Shown here piece by piece: positions 1-7,488 of a stretch of DNA of 10,695 nucleotides. The number at the start of each line of letters is the position of its first letter. Position 1 is the first letter of the stretch. Both the position numbers and the translations under genes were made by a program. Under the pieces are notes generated by a model. The model did no database searches and had not been told where the DNA came from. It saw only the letters and a list, made by a program, of their open reading frames with translations. Source of the stretch: Sulfurospirillaceae bacterium (GTDB lineage Bacteria > Campylobacterota > Campylobacteria > Campylobacterales > Sulfurospirillaceae); contig JAQWCT010000073.1 in the NCBI GenBank assembly GCA_028705785.1, forward strand, positions 1-10,695. The letters run 5' to 3'.

Positions 1-110
1 AAAATCAGTTTTTTGTCAAGATACTTAAGCGAGAACACGAGGGATGTGCGGTCAATCGAGGCGAAAAACTGTTTATTGGATTTAATCAAAAGGATGTATG
101 CTACCTATGA
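1..110 (+). CDS. C-terminal end of an ABC transporter ATP-binding protein (tungstate/molybdate type), partial
   Basis: The reading frame with codons at positions 3, 6, 9 and so on is open from the left edge to a TGA at 108-110, giving about 35 residues that end in FIGFNQKDVCYL. A short segment of this kind (a 'G-E-K-L-F-I-G-F' strand followed by K-D-V and a final hydrophobic pair) resembles the end of the TOBE/Mop-like ligand-sensing domain found at the C-terminus of ModC/WtpC-type ATPases. Its stop overlaps the start of the following permease gene as ATGA (107-110), as expected for subunits of one transporter. The Walker motifs lie outside the window, so the assignment rests on the short tail plus the neighbour. 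A different C-terminal domain cannot be excluded. Confidence 0.55.
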   Translation, partial: NQFFVKILKREHEGCAVNRGEKLFIGFNQKDVCYL

Positions 111-874
111 GAAATTGGTTTACGATACTATTGGTCCTATTAGGTTCCGTTATTTTGTTGTTTTTAACACTTCCTTTGTTTAAAATGTTGGTGGGCACAA
201 GCCCTAGCGTACTTTTGAGTACACTCTCCCAAGGCGATGTCAGTTCTTCGGTTATTTTGACGATGAAAGTTTCTCTTTTCGCTACGCTTTTTGCACTCAT
301 CACAGGACTACCTTTAGCCTATCTCATAGCACGATACGAATTTTTTGGTAAATCTTTCTTAGAAACACTCGTCGATATTCCCATTATGATTCCCCACACC
401 GCAGCGGGTATCGCCCTTTTAGTAGCGTTTGGACACGGACAACTAGGAGGTTTTTTTGACGCCCTTGGCATTAGTTTCATAGGGACAGAAGCGGGGATTA
501 TGATAGCCATGATGTTCCTCTCTGCCACTTTTCTTATCAACGGAGCCAAAGAAGGTTTTAAAAAAGTCGACATCAAACTCGAAAAAGTCGCCAGAACACT
601 TGGTGCAAGTCCACTGAGAGTTTTCTTTGCCATCTCCATCCCCAACGCCAAAAAAGACATTGTCAATGGTTGTTTAATGATGTGGGGAAGAGGACTTGGC
701 GAGTTTGGCGCAGTCGTCATTTTAGTTTATCACCCTATGACCGCACCTGTACTTATCTACGATAGATTCACCAGTTTTGGGCTGAGTTACTCTGCCCCAG
801 TGGCGGCTGTGATGATTATACTTTCGATTATGGTGTTTTTGAGCGTTAGGTTTATCAATAACCGTTTGAAATAG
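107..874 (+). CDS. ABC transporter permease, tungstate/molybdate type (WtpB/ModB-like)
   Basis: Inner-membrane permease of an oxyanion importer. It has a positively charged start (MRNW), a first membrane segment at about residues 5-25, and several further hydrophobic stretches. The cytoplasmic EAA loop that docks on the ATPase is recognisable as KVARTLGASPLRVFFAISIP. It is followed by GRGLGEFGAVVILVYHPMTA and PVLIYDRF, segments that I associate with the WtpB/ModB tungstate-molybdate permeases. Length (255 residues) fits the family. Two starts are possible: ATG 107 overlaps the upstream stop as ATGA, while ATG 98 adds three residues and lies only 3 bases after an AAAAGGA. I chose 107 because of the ATGA coupling, without strong preference. 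The specificity (tungstate, molybdate or both) is inferred from resemblance; sulfate permeases are related but fit less well. Confidence 0.8.
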   Translation: MRNWFTILLVLLGSVILLFLTLPLFKMLVGTSPSVLLSTLSQGDVSSSVILTMKVSLFATLFALITGLPLAYLIARYEFFGKSFLETLVDIPIMIPHTAAGIALLVAFGHGQLGGFFDALGISFIGTEAGIMIAMMFLSATFLINGAKEGFKKVDIKLEKVARTLGASPLRVFFAISIPNAKKDIVNGCLMMWGRGLGEFGAVVILVYHPMTAPVLIYDRFTSFGLSYSAPVAAVMIILSIMVFLSVRFINNRLK

Positions 875-877
875 AGA

Positions 878-908
878 GTCTCTTGAGGGGAATAACCCCA
901 TAAGAGGC
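878..908 (+). terminator. Stem-loop between the permease gene and exbB, possible terminator
   Basis: GTCTCTT (878-884) pairs with AAGAGGC (902-908) including one T-G wobble. After a 2x2 internal mismatch, GGGG (887-890) pairs with CCCC (896-899) around an AATAA loop. It lies just 3 bases after the permease stop, where a terminator would be expected. No T-run follows, so it may be a weak terminator, an mRNA 3'-end stabiliser or a processing site. Confidence 0.45.
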
Positions 909-912
909 GCAT

Positions 913-928
913 GAAATATGTAAATTTC
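913..928. promoter_or_regulatory. Small AT-rich dyad upstream of exbB, candidate operator
   Basis: GAAAT (913-917) and ATTTC (924-928) form a 5-bp inverted repeat separated by 6 bases, within the 55 bases before exbB where the operon promoter should lie. It does not match the usual Fur box or the Helicobacter NikR box by eye. A possible -10-like TATAGC lies at 937-942. The evidence is weak; the position is the main support. Confidence 0.2.
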
Positions 929-963
929 GCATAGTGTATAGCGCAAAGAAAGAAGGATGAAAT

Positions 964-1410
964 GTGTTAAGTGAAATGTTCTTATCGGTGGCGATTTTAG
1001 GGATAGAGCCTGTTTTGTGGGTATTGATTTTTATGAGTTTTCTAGGATTGAGTGTGAGTATTGAGAGATTCTTCTCATTTCAAAATCTCAAAAAAATAGC
1101 ACCTAAGATGGATTATTATGAGCTTAAAATTGCACTCGAAGCACGGTTAGGTATTTTGGCGACGATGGGAAACAATGCTCCTTTCATAGGGCTTTTTGGA
1201 ACGGTTTTAGGTGTGATTCAAGCCTTTCATAGTTTAGGGACAAGTGGAGCAATGGATGTGAGTTCTGTGATGGTTGGTATTTCAGAAGCGTTAGTGGCGA
1301 CTGCCGCAGGGCTTTTTGTTGCTATCCCTTGTGTGATAGTGTATAACTACTATGTGCGAGTGACAAGGGTTCTATTGGCACAAAATGAGGCGTTCAATCG
1401 TCATGGCTAA
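964..1410 (+). CDS. exbB: ExbB, proton-channel subunit of the TonB energising complex
   Basis: ExbB forms the inner-membrane pentamer that, with ExbD, converts proton-motive force into TonB movement. The 148-residue protein has membrane segments at about 13-33, 66-90 and 103-130. The family signature NNAPFIGLFGTVLGVIQAF lies in segment 2 and GISEALVATAAGLFVAIP in segment 3. Thr80 and Thr113 fit the conserved pore-lining threonines. The short form without extra loops is typical of Helicobacter-type ExbB. The start is GTG 964, 6 bases after AAGGA (953-957); the ATG at 962 is out of frame and stops at once. Its end overlaps exbD. TolQ is a relative, but the directly following exbD and tonB argue for ExbB. 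Confidence 0.93.
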   Translation: MLSEMFLSVAILGIEPVLWVLIFMSFLGLSVSIERFFSFQNLKKIAPKMDYYELKIALEARLGILATMGNNAPFIGLFGTVLGVIQAFHSLGTSGAMDVSSVMVGISEALVATAAGLFVAIPCVIVYNYYVRVTRVLLAQNEAFNRHG

Positions 1411-1807
1411 ACACGAACAAGATGATACGATTTCAGAAATCAATATGACACCCTTTGTCGATATCGTATTGGTTATTTTAGTTATTTTTATGGCAACGGC
1501 AACCTTTGTTGTGCAAGGTAAAATACCACTCAATTTACCGCACAGTAGTTTGGAACAAGCTCCCCTTGAGCATAAAAAGCCACTCATTGTCTCCGTTTCT
1601 CATGAGGGTAGTATTTATCTTGATGATGTGATGATTGATTCAGAAAAGCTAGTCGAAATAGTGGGTTCAAAAATTGAAGCGAACCAAGAAGTTATTTTAC
1701 GATCGGATGCTAAAACACCTTTTGAGTTTATCGTCAAAGTCATTGAAGCCTGTAAAAAAAACAACATTCATCGTTTTGCCATTCAAACAAAAATAGAGTC
1801 TTTATGA
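1403..1807 (+). CDS. exbD: ExbD, periplasmic/transmembrane subunit of the TonB energising complex
   Basis: ExbD is a single-span inner-membrane protein with a proton-carrying aspartate. The segment INMTPFVDIVLVILVIFM contains the invariant T-P-x-x-D, with Asp20 counted from ATG 1403. A periplasmic domain of about 90 residues follows. Two starts are possible: ATG 1403 gives 134 residues beginning MAKHEQDD, with GAGG 12 bases upstream; ATG 1385 adds six residues (MRRSIV) but has no visible ribosome site. I chose 1403. The gene overlaps the end of exbB, and its TGA overlaps the ATG of tonB, so the three subunits are translationally coupled. Confidence 0.92.
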   Translation: MAKHEQDDTISEINMTPFVDIVLVILVIFMATATFVVQGKIPLNLPHSSLEQAPLEHKKPLIVSVSHEGSIYLDDVMIDSEKLVEIVGSKIEANQEVILRSDAKTPFEFIVKVIEACKKNNIHRFAIQTKIESL

Positions 1808-2526
1808 TGACCTCTTTATCACGATGGATAATCCCCTTATCACTCTCGATGGGAATTCATTTGGCTTTATTTGGACTCTTTTTTTATATGCTCAAACTTA
1901 TACCACACCCTTTAGAGCCTAAACCTGTGGAAGAGTTTATCATTACCTCTGTGGAGTCATTACCTAGGGTGGTAGAAGCACCTTTGCAACAGCCGATTGA
2001 AGAGCGTATAAAAGAGGAGCCTGTCGTTGTACTACCCAAAGAAGAGGTGAAGGTAAAAAGGAGTGAAGTCCCTAAAAAAGTCGCGCTAAAGCCTGTGCCA
2101 ACCCAAGCGTCATCACCTCTTTTAAAGAGTGACACTTTTTCGCAAGCCCATATGGAAACTTTGCCATCAATGCCTGTAAGCACGGTGGAAGAAGTGGTTT
2201 CTAAACCATCTTTGTCACGTCAATCCCATATTGATTCGGAAGAGATACAGCGGTATCTTGTGCAGGTTAAACAAAAAGTTCAGCGTCATTTAGAGTATCC
2301 CGCTCAAGCGAAAAAAATGCGTTTGGAAGGGGAAACTATCTTAAGGTTTTCAATTTTTGCCAATGGTTCTTTGAACGAAATTTCTATTGAAATTGTTCAA
2401 TCCAGTGGGAAAAAAATATTCGATGACCAAGCGATTATTGCATTAAAAGAGGCAGCCCCATTTGCTTCTCCTCCTAAAGAGTCTATGACACTTAGGGTAC
2501 CTGTTTCGTTTAAATTAAAATCATAG
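1804..2526 (+). CDS. tonB: TonB, energy transducer to the outer membrane
   Basis: TonB links the ExbB-ExbD motor to outer-membrane receptors. The N-terminal anchor at about residues 8-32 contains S15-x3-H19, matching the SxxxH motif of the Escherichia coli TonB membrane helix. Residues 35-140 form an extended Pro/Glu/Lys/Val-rich periplasmic spacer. The C-terminal TonB domain, about 150-240, has the Tyr-Pro at 165-166, SSG at 200-202 and APF at 218-220 typical of the fold that grips receptor TonB boxes. Two adjacent ATGs (1804, 1807) are possible starts; 1804 overlaps the exbD stop as ATGA. A receptor gene in the same operon suggests a dedicated TonB, though it may also serve others. Confidence 0.92.
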   Translation: MMTSLSRWIIPLSLSMGIHLALFGLFFYMLKLIPHPLEPKPVEEFIITSVESLPRVVEAPLQQPIEERIKEEPVVVLPKEEVKVKRSEVPKKVALKPVPTQASSPLLKSDTFSQAHMETLPSMPVSTVEEVVSKPSLSRQSHIDSEEIQRYLVQVKQKVQRHLEYPAQAKKMRLEGETILRFSIFANGSLNEISIEIVQSSGKKIFDDQAIIALKEAAPFASPPKESMTLRVPVSFKLKS

Positions 2527-2534
2527 TGAGCAAC

Positions 2535-2624
2535 ATGAAAAAAAATAAAATAAAAATACCATCAAATATGCAATTTTTACAGATTGTATTTTTATGCAGT
2601 CATAGAGGGAAGAGATGTATTTAA
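2535..2624 (+). CDS. Possible 29-codon leader ORF between tonB and the permease gene
   Basis: An ATG at 2535 opens a 29-codon frame that begins MKKNKIKIPSN, continues with a hydrophobic stretch (MQFLQIVFLC) and stops at 2622-2624, overlapping the permease start by 10 bases. That overlap would allow coupled translation, and the frame spans the inverted repeat described separately. No convincing ribosome site precedes it, and AT-rich spacers give such frames by chance. I do not recognise the peptide. Confidence 0.18.
   Translation: MKKNKIKIPSNMQFLQIVFLCSHRGKRCI
2550..2595. repeat. Perfect 10-bp inverted repeat between tonB and the permease gene
   Basis: ATAAAAATAC (2550-2559) is the exact reverse complement of GTATTTTTAT (2586-2595), with a 26-base spacer. 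It occupies the only sizeable gap (88 bases) inside the operon. It could be a weak RNA hairpin adjusting expression between the energising genes and the transport genes, or a protein-binding site for an internal promoter. The low GC content makes a strong terminator unlikely. Confidence 0.4.
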
Positions 2625-3643
2625 GAGGCTTGTGGTTATGGAGCATGGCTGTATTGATTCTTATATTGAGCATTGTTGCTGCTTTTTTTGTAGGGCATTA
2701 TCCTGTGTCGTATGCAGAGTTTAAAGAGGCTTTGGTGTATTGGTTAGGCATTGCTAAAAGTGCCCAAGGAGAAGAGGCTACAAGGCGCATTATCGAAACT
2801 TATACGATTTTATATGAAATTCGCTTTCCACGCATTATCGCTGCGGTGTGTATTGGTGCCTCCCTTTCTGTTTCAGGAGCCGTTTTTCAAGGGATTTTTG
2901 TCAATCCTTTGGTTTCACCCTCTATTTTAGGTGTTCTCTCAGGTGCTTCTTTTGGTGCCGCTTTGGGGATGGTTTTCCATCAATCAACACCTATCGTGCA
3001 ATTGAGTGCTTTTATCTTTGCTTTTATAGCGGTTTTCTTTGCTTTGGGTATTGCAAAATTGTACGGCAAAGGCAACGCGATTTTGATGTTGGTTTTAGGA
3101 GGCGTGATTAGTTCATCACTCTTTAGTGCACTGCTTTCTATTTTAAAATATATAGCAGACCCATATAACGCATTGCCTTCCATTGTCTATTGGCTCATGG
3201 GTTCTTTATCTTCGGTCTCATTACACGGTGTGTATGCTGCTGCCCCTTTGATGTTTCTTTCCATGGTGCTTTTAGTTATTTTTAGCAAACACCTCAATCT
3301 TTTGAGTCTTGGGGAAGATGAAGCAAAAGCATTAGGTGTGGAGGTTGAAAAGATACGCTTGTTTATCATTGTTTTAGCCACACTTTTAAGTGCCTTGAGT
3401 GTTATGCTAGCAGGGGTTATTGGTTGGATTGGCTTAGTCATACCGCATATTGCGCGCTTTTTAGTGGGTCCAAACCATAGTGTTTTATTGCCTTTTTCTG
3501 CTTTGGTAGGTGGCATATTCTTGCTCTTGGTGGATTCTCTTTCGCGTGGATTTTTTACCATGGAAGTTCCTTTAGGTATTTTAACTTCTTTGATTGGTAT
3601 TCCTATGTTTATCCTGATTTTACGACATAGCGCAAAGGAGTAA
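2615..3643 (+). CDS. FecCD/BtuC-family ABC transporter permease (metal-chelate uptake)
   Basis: Inner-membrane permease of type II ABC importers that move ferric siderophores, haem, cobalamin or similar chelates. The 342 residues are almost entirely hydrophobic, consistent with about ten membrane helices, and the first spans about 8-27. Family landmarks are RFPRIIAA at 70-77, GAVFQGIFVNPLVSPSILG at 88-106, the ATPase-contacting LGEDEAKALGV at 232-242 and GWIGLVIPHIARFLVG at 270-285. Start ATG 2615 is preceded by a purine-rich AGAGGGAAG. It ends 4 bases before the ATPase gene. FecCD permeases usually work as homodimers, consistent with only one permease gene here. The sequence does not reveal the substrate. 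Confidence 0.9.
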   Translation: MYLRGLWLWSMAVLILILSIVAAFFVGHYPVSYAEFKEALVYWLGIAKSAQGEEATRRIIETYTILYEIRFPRIIAAVCIGASLSVSGAVFQGIFVNPLVSPSILGVLSGASFGAALGMVFHQSTPIVQLSAFIFAFIAVFFALGIAKLYGKGNAILMLVLGGVISSSLFSALLSILKYIADPYNALPSIVYWLMGSLSSVSLHGVYAAAPLMFLSMVLLVIFSKHLNLLSLGEDEAKALGVEVEKIRLFIIVLATLLSALSVMLAGVIGWIGLVIPHIARFLVGPNHSVLLPFSALVGGIFLLLVDSLSRGFFTMEVPLGILTSLIGIPMFILILRHSAKE

Positions 3644-3647
3644 AAAA

Positions 3648-4439
3648 GTGTTAGCTTTAGAAAATATCCAGTGTGCTTATGGCAAGAAAAATGTTATTCA
3701 TGGCATCGACTTACATGTAAACAAAGCTGAAGTGGTATCGATACTAGGGGCTAATGGCAGTGGTAAAAGTACGCTCTTGAAAGCTATCGTTGGGTTATTG
3801 CCTTACACAGGTTCAATACGCATTCAATCGACTCTCGTGGAAAAGCTCAAAAGGGTTGAGCGAGCGGCGTTAATAGCATATGTGCCTCAAATGAGTTCTA
3901 TACCCTTTGATTTTAGTGTACTTGAAGTGGTTTTAATGGGTCGTTTTCATACCTCCTCTTTTGGATTTAATTACGCCAAAGAGGATGTAGCATGGGCGCA
4001 TAGGTGTCTTGAAAAAGTTGGTATGGGTGCATTTTCAAAGCAAGCTTATAAAAATCTCAGTGGAGGTGAGCGCCAATTAGTGCTTATCGCAAGGGCTTTA
4101 GCACAACAAAGTAGCATCATTGTTATGGATGAACCTGTCACGGGATTGGATTTGGGAAATCAAATGCATTTGTTAGATCTGATAAGTACATTAGCCCAAG
4201 AGGGTTACACCATCCTTCAAACCACGCACTATCCTGATCATGCGTTAAGAGTGTCTCATAAAGTTGCATGGATTGCGCATGGAAAATTGTTAGCGTATGG
4301 AGAACCTCAGGAGGTCGTTACGGTTGAGCGTATTTTGGAAGTCTATGGTGTAGCTTCTGAAATGCTTAAACATGAAAGTGGAGTGCATCATTTGTTTCCA
4401 TTAGGATTTTTACATAAGGAGTGTTTGTGCGGTTCATGA
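3648..4439 (+). CDS. FecE/FhuC/BtuD-type ABC transporter ATP-binding protein
   Basis: Cytoplasmic ATPase that powers the neighbouring permease. All motifs are intact: Walker A GANGSGKST (34-42), Q-loop Gln81, signature LSGGERQ (137-143), Walker B IIVMDEP (157-163) and H-loop His194 in TTHYPDHA. Length (263 residues) is normal for the family. The start is GTG 3648, 7 bases after AAAGGAG (3634-3640). The C-terminus is unusual in ending KECLCGS; these codons overlap the ribosome site and start of the binding-protein gene, so the tail may be shaped by that overlap. The gene contains one copy of the TTACATGTAA palindrome. Confidence 0.93.
   Translation: MLALENIQCAYGKKNVIHGIDLHVNKAEVVSILGANGSGKSTLLKAIVGLLPYTGSIRIQSTLVEKLKRVERAALIAYVPQMSSIPFDFSVLEVVLMGRFHTSSFGFNYAKEDVAWAHRCLEKVGMGAFSKQAYKNLSGGERQLVLIARALAQQSSIIVMDEPVTGLDLGNQMHLLDLISTLAQEGYTILQTTHYPDHALRVSHKVAWIAHGKLLAYGEPQEVVTVERILEVYGVASEMLKHESGVHHLFPLGFLHKECLCGS
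3711..3720. repeat. TTACATGTAA palindrome, copy 1
   Basis: Perfect 10-bp palindrome inside the ABC ATPase gene, read in frame as Leu-His-Val plus the first base of the next codon. It is one of six perfect copies in the window. Confidence 0.7.
4416..4421 (+). promoter_or_regulatory. Ribosome binding site AAGGAG that decides the binding-protein start
   Basis: AAGGAG occupies 4416-4421, so its last base is the first base of a possible GTG start at 4421, which is therefore ruled out. GTG 4427 lies 5 bases downstream, an ideal distance. ATG 4436 lies 14 bases downstream and overlaps the previous stop as ATGA. GTG 4427 is preferred. Confidence 0.6.
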
Positions 4440-5446
4440 TAATTTTTTGCGGGTGGTTAAGTTCTTGGTTAATGGCGCAAACCAGTTTAGACATGGTGGG
4501 TAGAAGCGTGGAGATACCCAAAACAGTTCAAAGGGTTTTCCCTGCTTCTCCGCCCATGATGATTTTACTCTATGCCTTAGCGCCTGAAAGTATGATAGGG
4601 GTTAATTATGTGTTTAGAGAAGAAGAGAAACGCTATATGCTGCCTCATGTGAGAGATTTGCAACCACTGGGAAGTTTTTTTGGTTCAGGCAATGAAGCTA
4701 ATGTTGAAAAAGTATTAACCCTTAAACCTGACATTGTCTTTGGCTGGGATGTTGTGCGTGCGCGTGCTACATCGTTTGAACATACCTTGGAGCGTTTTCG
4801 TATTCCCTTGGTTTACATTGCTCAAAGTTCGATTGAACAGACAAAAGATGCCCTATTGGTTATGGGAAAGTTTTTAGGCAAAGAGGAGCGTGCTCAAACA
4901 CTTGTGAGTTATGCTGAAAATAATTTGCAACGGGTCAAAAAGAGTGTTGATGCTTTGGGTGAGAGGAAAAAAGTCAAAGTCTATCTAGCACAAGGCGAGG
5001 ATGGCTTAACCACCGAGTGTGATGGCAATATGCAATCAGAAATCATTCCGCTTGCTGGAGGGGTAAATGTTCATACCTGTGGTGAAAAGCTTAGTGGAGG
5101 CTCTAAAAAAGAGACTATTTCGATTGAAAAGCTTTATATGTACGATCCTGATGTGATTTTTGTATGGGATAAACATTTCTACGATGCGTTAAAGCACGAG
5201 AAAAAATGGCAACACCTTCGGGCATATAAGGAAAACAAAATCTACTTTGCACCCATTACTCCTTTTAGTTGGCTCAGTCGCCCACCATCTCTTATGCGCT
5301 TTTTAGGCGTAGTGTGGATGCACCATCGTTTATATCCTGAGCATTTTACGATCAATGAAGTAGAGGAGGTTCGTAACTTTTATACGCTGTTTTTACATGT
5401 AACTTTAGATGAAAAAGATGTTCAAAATATACTAAAAGGAGAATAA
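4427..5446 (+). CDS. Periplasmic substrate-binding protein of a metal-chelate ABC importer (BtuF/FepB-like fold)
   Basis: Captures the ligand in the periplasm and delivers it to the permease. From GTG 4427 the protein has 339 residues with a signal peptide of about 17 (MRFMIIFCGWLSSWLMA, cleaved before Gln-Thr). The family opening DMVGRSVEIPKTVQRVF follows, then two lobes joined by a long helix (about 160-180). Near the end SRPPSLMRFLGVVWMHHRLYP is a recognisable stretch of this binding-protein group. Cys198 and Cys218 of the mature region could form a disulfide. No lipobox is visible, so it is probably soluble rather than a lipoprotein. It overlaps the ATPase gene and its stop directly abuts the receptor start. 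Ligand unknown. Confidence 0.86.
   Translation: MRFMIIFCGWLSSWLMAQTSLDMVGRSVEIPKTVQRVFPASPPMMILLYALAPESMIGVNYVFREEEKRYMLPHVRDLQPLGSFFGSGNEANVEKVLTLKPDIVFGWDVVRARATSFEHTLERFRIPLVYIAQSSIEQTKDALLVMGKFLGKEERAQTLVSYAENNLQRVKKSVDALGERKKVKVYLAQGEDGLTTECDGNMQSEIIPLAGGVNVHTCGEKLSGGSKKETISIEKLYMYDPDVIFVWDKHFYDALKHEKKWQHLRAYKENKIYFAPITPFSWLSRPPSLMRFLGVVWMHHRLYPEHFTINEVEEVRNFYTLFLHVTLDEKDVQNILKGE
5393..5402. repeat. TTACATGTAA palindrome, copy 2
   Basis: Perfect copy inside the binding-protein gene, read in frame as Leu-His-Val followed by Thr. Confidence 0.7.
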
Positions 5447-7471
5447 GTGAAAAAATCTATACTGTTGAGCATAGCGGCTATTTCGTTTTTATGCGCAGAG
5501 AGTATCGTGTACGATTTGGGAAGAATAGAGGTAACGGGCACCTCTGATATCGGGCAAAATAAGACCATTCAGACAGTTGATGCGCAGACTATTCAAGAGA
5601 GTGAAAGTAAAAATGTGGTTGAAGCTTTACAAACCATTCCAGGTGTTTTTGTACAGCAAACAGGAAAGAAAAATTTGACGGATATTCGCGTTCGTGGGTT
5701 TGATAATAGGCGTGTTCCTATTTTTGTAGATGGTATTCCTGTGTATGTGCCTTACAATAGGGAGACGGATTTGGGAAGATACACAACTTATGATATTTCA
5801 GAAATCATCGTCTCCAAAGGGTATGTATCGCCGATGTATGGTGCCAATACTTTGGGCGGCGCTGTGAATATCGTCACGAAAAAGCCAACCAAGGAGTTTG
5901 AAGGGCAAATTGGAGCGGGTGTTTTTAGTGGCGATGGACATGAAGAGTTTATGACTCTAGGCACAAATCAAGGGAATTTTTATGGAATGCTATCGGTTTC
6001 TAATTATCAAAGAGACTATTTTAACCTCTCTGATGATTATGTGGTAGCAGGAAGAGAAGATGGTGGGAAACGCGATAATTCAGACAGTAAAGACAGTAAA
6101 GTCAATATCAAAGTAGGATACACTCCGAATGATACGGATGAGTATTCGTTTAATTATATTGCGCAGCGTGCTGAAAAAGGCAATCCGTATTATGCGAGTA
6201 ATTACACAGGTGGTGATGAGGGTTCACGCCCTGGTTGGAGAAACCGTCACTGGCGTTGGCCAGAGTGGGATAAGACAAGCTACTATTTTATTACCAAAAC
6301 AGCGATGGGTGAGCATATGCTAAAAACGCGTTGGTTTTACGATGAGTTTTATAATAAAATGGAAGATTACGGAATGCTACCAGGCTCATTTAATGCGACT
6401 GTACCAACCAGTACCTCTGAATATGACGACCATAGCATTGGAGGAAACATTGAGACGAACTTTAAAGTGAGTGACACTCAAATGCTTAAAGTTGCCCTTT
6501 TTCAAAAAAATGATTATCATAAAGATATAGCTTCTGCCAGTCCTGGATTAGACATTAAGGCAGAGGGCATTACGCAATCCATTGGTTTAGAGCACTCATG
6601 GCAATTAGGAGATCGTTTTACATGGGTTTTGGGAGCAACATATGATAAAAATACGATTAAAAAAGCAGAATATAGACGCACTGTTGCGGGCGTAACCACC
6701 ATTGGTGAATGGGATCACTATGACAGTGATAGTTTTAACCCAGAGACAGCACTCTATTATAAACTCAATGATCAAACAACACTCTACGGAACGATTAGTA
6801 AGCGTAGCAACATGCCCTCTTTAAGTGATCGTTATTCAAGTGGATTTGGATCAGATATCCCCAATCCAGATCTTAAAGCAGAGCGTTCACTCAATTATGA
6901 AATTGGTGCAGAACATAAACTCAGTGACAGTCATATTCTTAAAACAGCCTTGTTCTTTACGCAGACAGATGATTATATCGCACGCATGGAAGGCGTGGCG
7001 CCCGTGGCAGGTATTTGTACCGTAAATTGTTCACAGTATCAAAATATTGGAGAAGAAGAGCATAAAGGATTTGAAGTTGCAGTGGATTCTTTTTGGAATG
7101 ATGAGCTTAGCACCAGTGTATTTTACACCTATATGGATGTTGAATTGCAAAAAAGTGAGTCACCCACTGCTAAGTACATTGTTGGTATTCCAGAGCATAG
7201 TGTGGGAGCTCGTTTAAAATACTCACCGTTTAAATCGTTAGACATCATTCCATCATTACGGTATGAAACAGAACGCTATGTGGACAATCGCTATAGTACG
7301 CCTACCACAAAAGACTTTACGCTGGTTGATCTTAAAATTGCCTATAGGGTAACCAAAGAGTTTGAAGTATCCGCAGGTATCAAAAATCTCTTTGATGAAT
7401 ATTACTACTATACCGAAGGGCATCCAGAAGAGGGTCGTAGTTACTATGCAACAGTTCGCTATACATTTTAA
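5447..7471 (+). CDS. TonB-dependent outer-membrane receptor
   Basis: A 22-strand-type gated channel that imports a ligand using TonB. The 674 residues start with a signal peptide MKKSILLSIAAISFLCA. A TonB-box-like segment (RIEVTGTS, about 26-33) follows. The plug domain (about 45-150) has ALQTIPGVFVQ, IRVRGF, VDGIPVYVPY and MYGANTLGGAVNIVTKKP. The barrel includes NPDLKAERS near the middle of the C-terminal half, KNLFDEYYYY, and the ending YYATVRYTF, whose final Phe suits barrel assembly. Cys524 and Cys528 lie close together in what is probably an outer loop and may form a disulfide. The start is GTG 5447, immediately after the previous TAA and 5 bases after AAAGGAG. The substrate is not readable; siderophore, haem, corrinoid and nickel or zinc chelates all remain possible. 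Confidence 0.93.
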   Translation: MKKSILLSIAAISFLCAESIVYDLGRIEVTGTSDIGQNKTIQTVDAQTIQESESKNVVEALQTIPGVFVQQTGKKNLTDIRVRGFDNRRVPIFVDGIPVYVPYNRETDLGRYTTYDISEIIVSKGYVSPMYGANTLGGAVNIVTKKPTKEFEGQIGAGVFSGDGHEEFMTLGTNQGNFYGMLSVSNYQRDYFNLSDDYVVAGREDGGKRDNSDSKDSKVNIKVGYTPNDTDEYSFNYIAQRAEKGNPYYASNYTGGDEGSRPGWRNRHWRWPEWDKTSYYFITKTAMGEHMLKTRWFYDEFYNKMEDYGMLPGSFNATVPTSTSEYDDHSIGGNIETNFKVSDTQMLKVALFQKNDYHKDIASASPGLDIKAEGITQSIGLEHSWQLGDRFTWVLGATYDKNTIKKAEYRRTVAGVTTIGEWDHYDSDSFNPETALYYKLNDQTTLYGTISKRSNMPSLSDRYSSGFGSDIPNPDLKAERSLNYEIGAEHKLSDSHILKTALFFTQTDDYIARMEGVAPVAGICTVNCSQYQNIGEEEHKGFEVAVDSFWNDELSTSVFYTYMDVELQKSESPTAKYIVGIPEHSVGARLKYSPFKSLDIIPSLRYETERYVDNRYSTPTTKDFTLVDLKIAYRVTKEFEVSAGIKNLFDEYYYYTEGHPEEGRSYYATVRYTF

Positions 7472-7488
7472 GACAAGGAAAGAGCATT

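Noticed and set aside
319..720. 133-codon open frame on the - strand inside the permease gene
   Set aside because: It lies wholly antisense to a well-supported gene, has a composition of the mirrored membrane protein (Pro/Ser/Lys-rich) and no ribosome site of note.
3187..3561. 124-codon open frame on the - strand inside the FecCD permease gene
   Set aside because: Antisense to a conserved membrane protein, Lys/Thr/Pro-rich, without family features.
4421..4426. GTG 4421 as start of the binding protein
   Set aside because: Its first base is the last base of the AAGGAG ribosome site, so there is no spacer; GTG 4427 fits.
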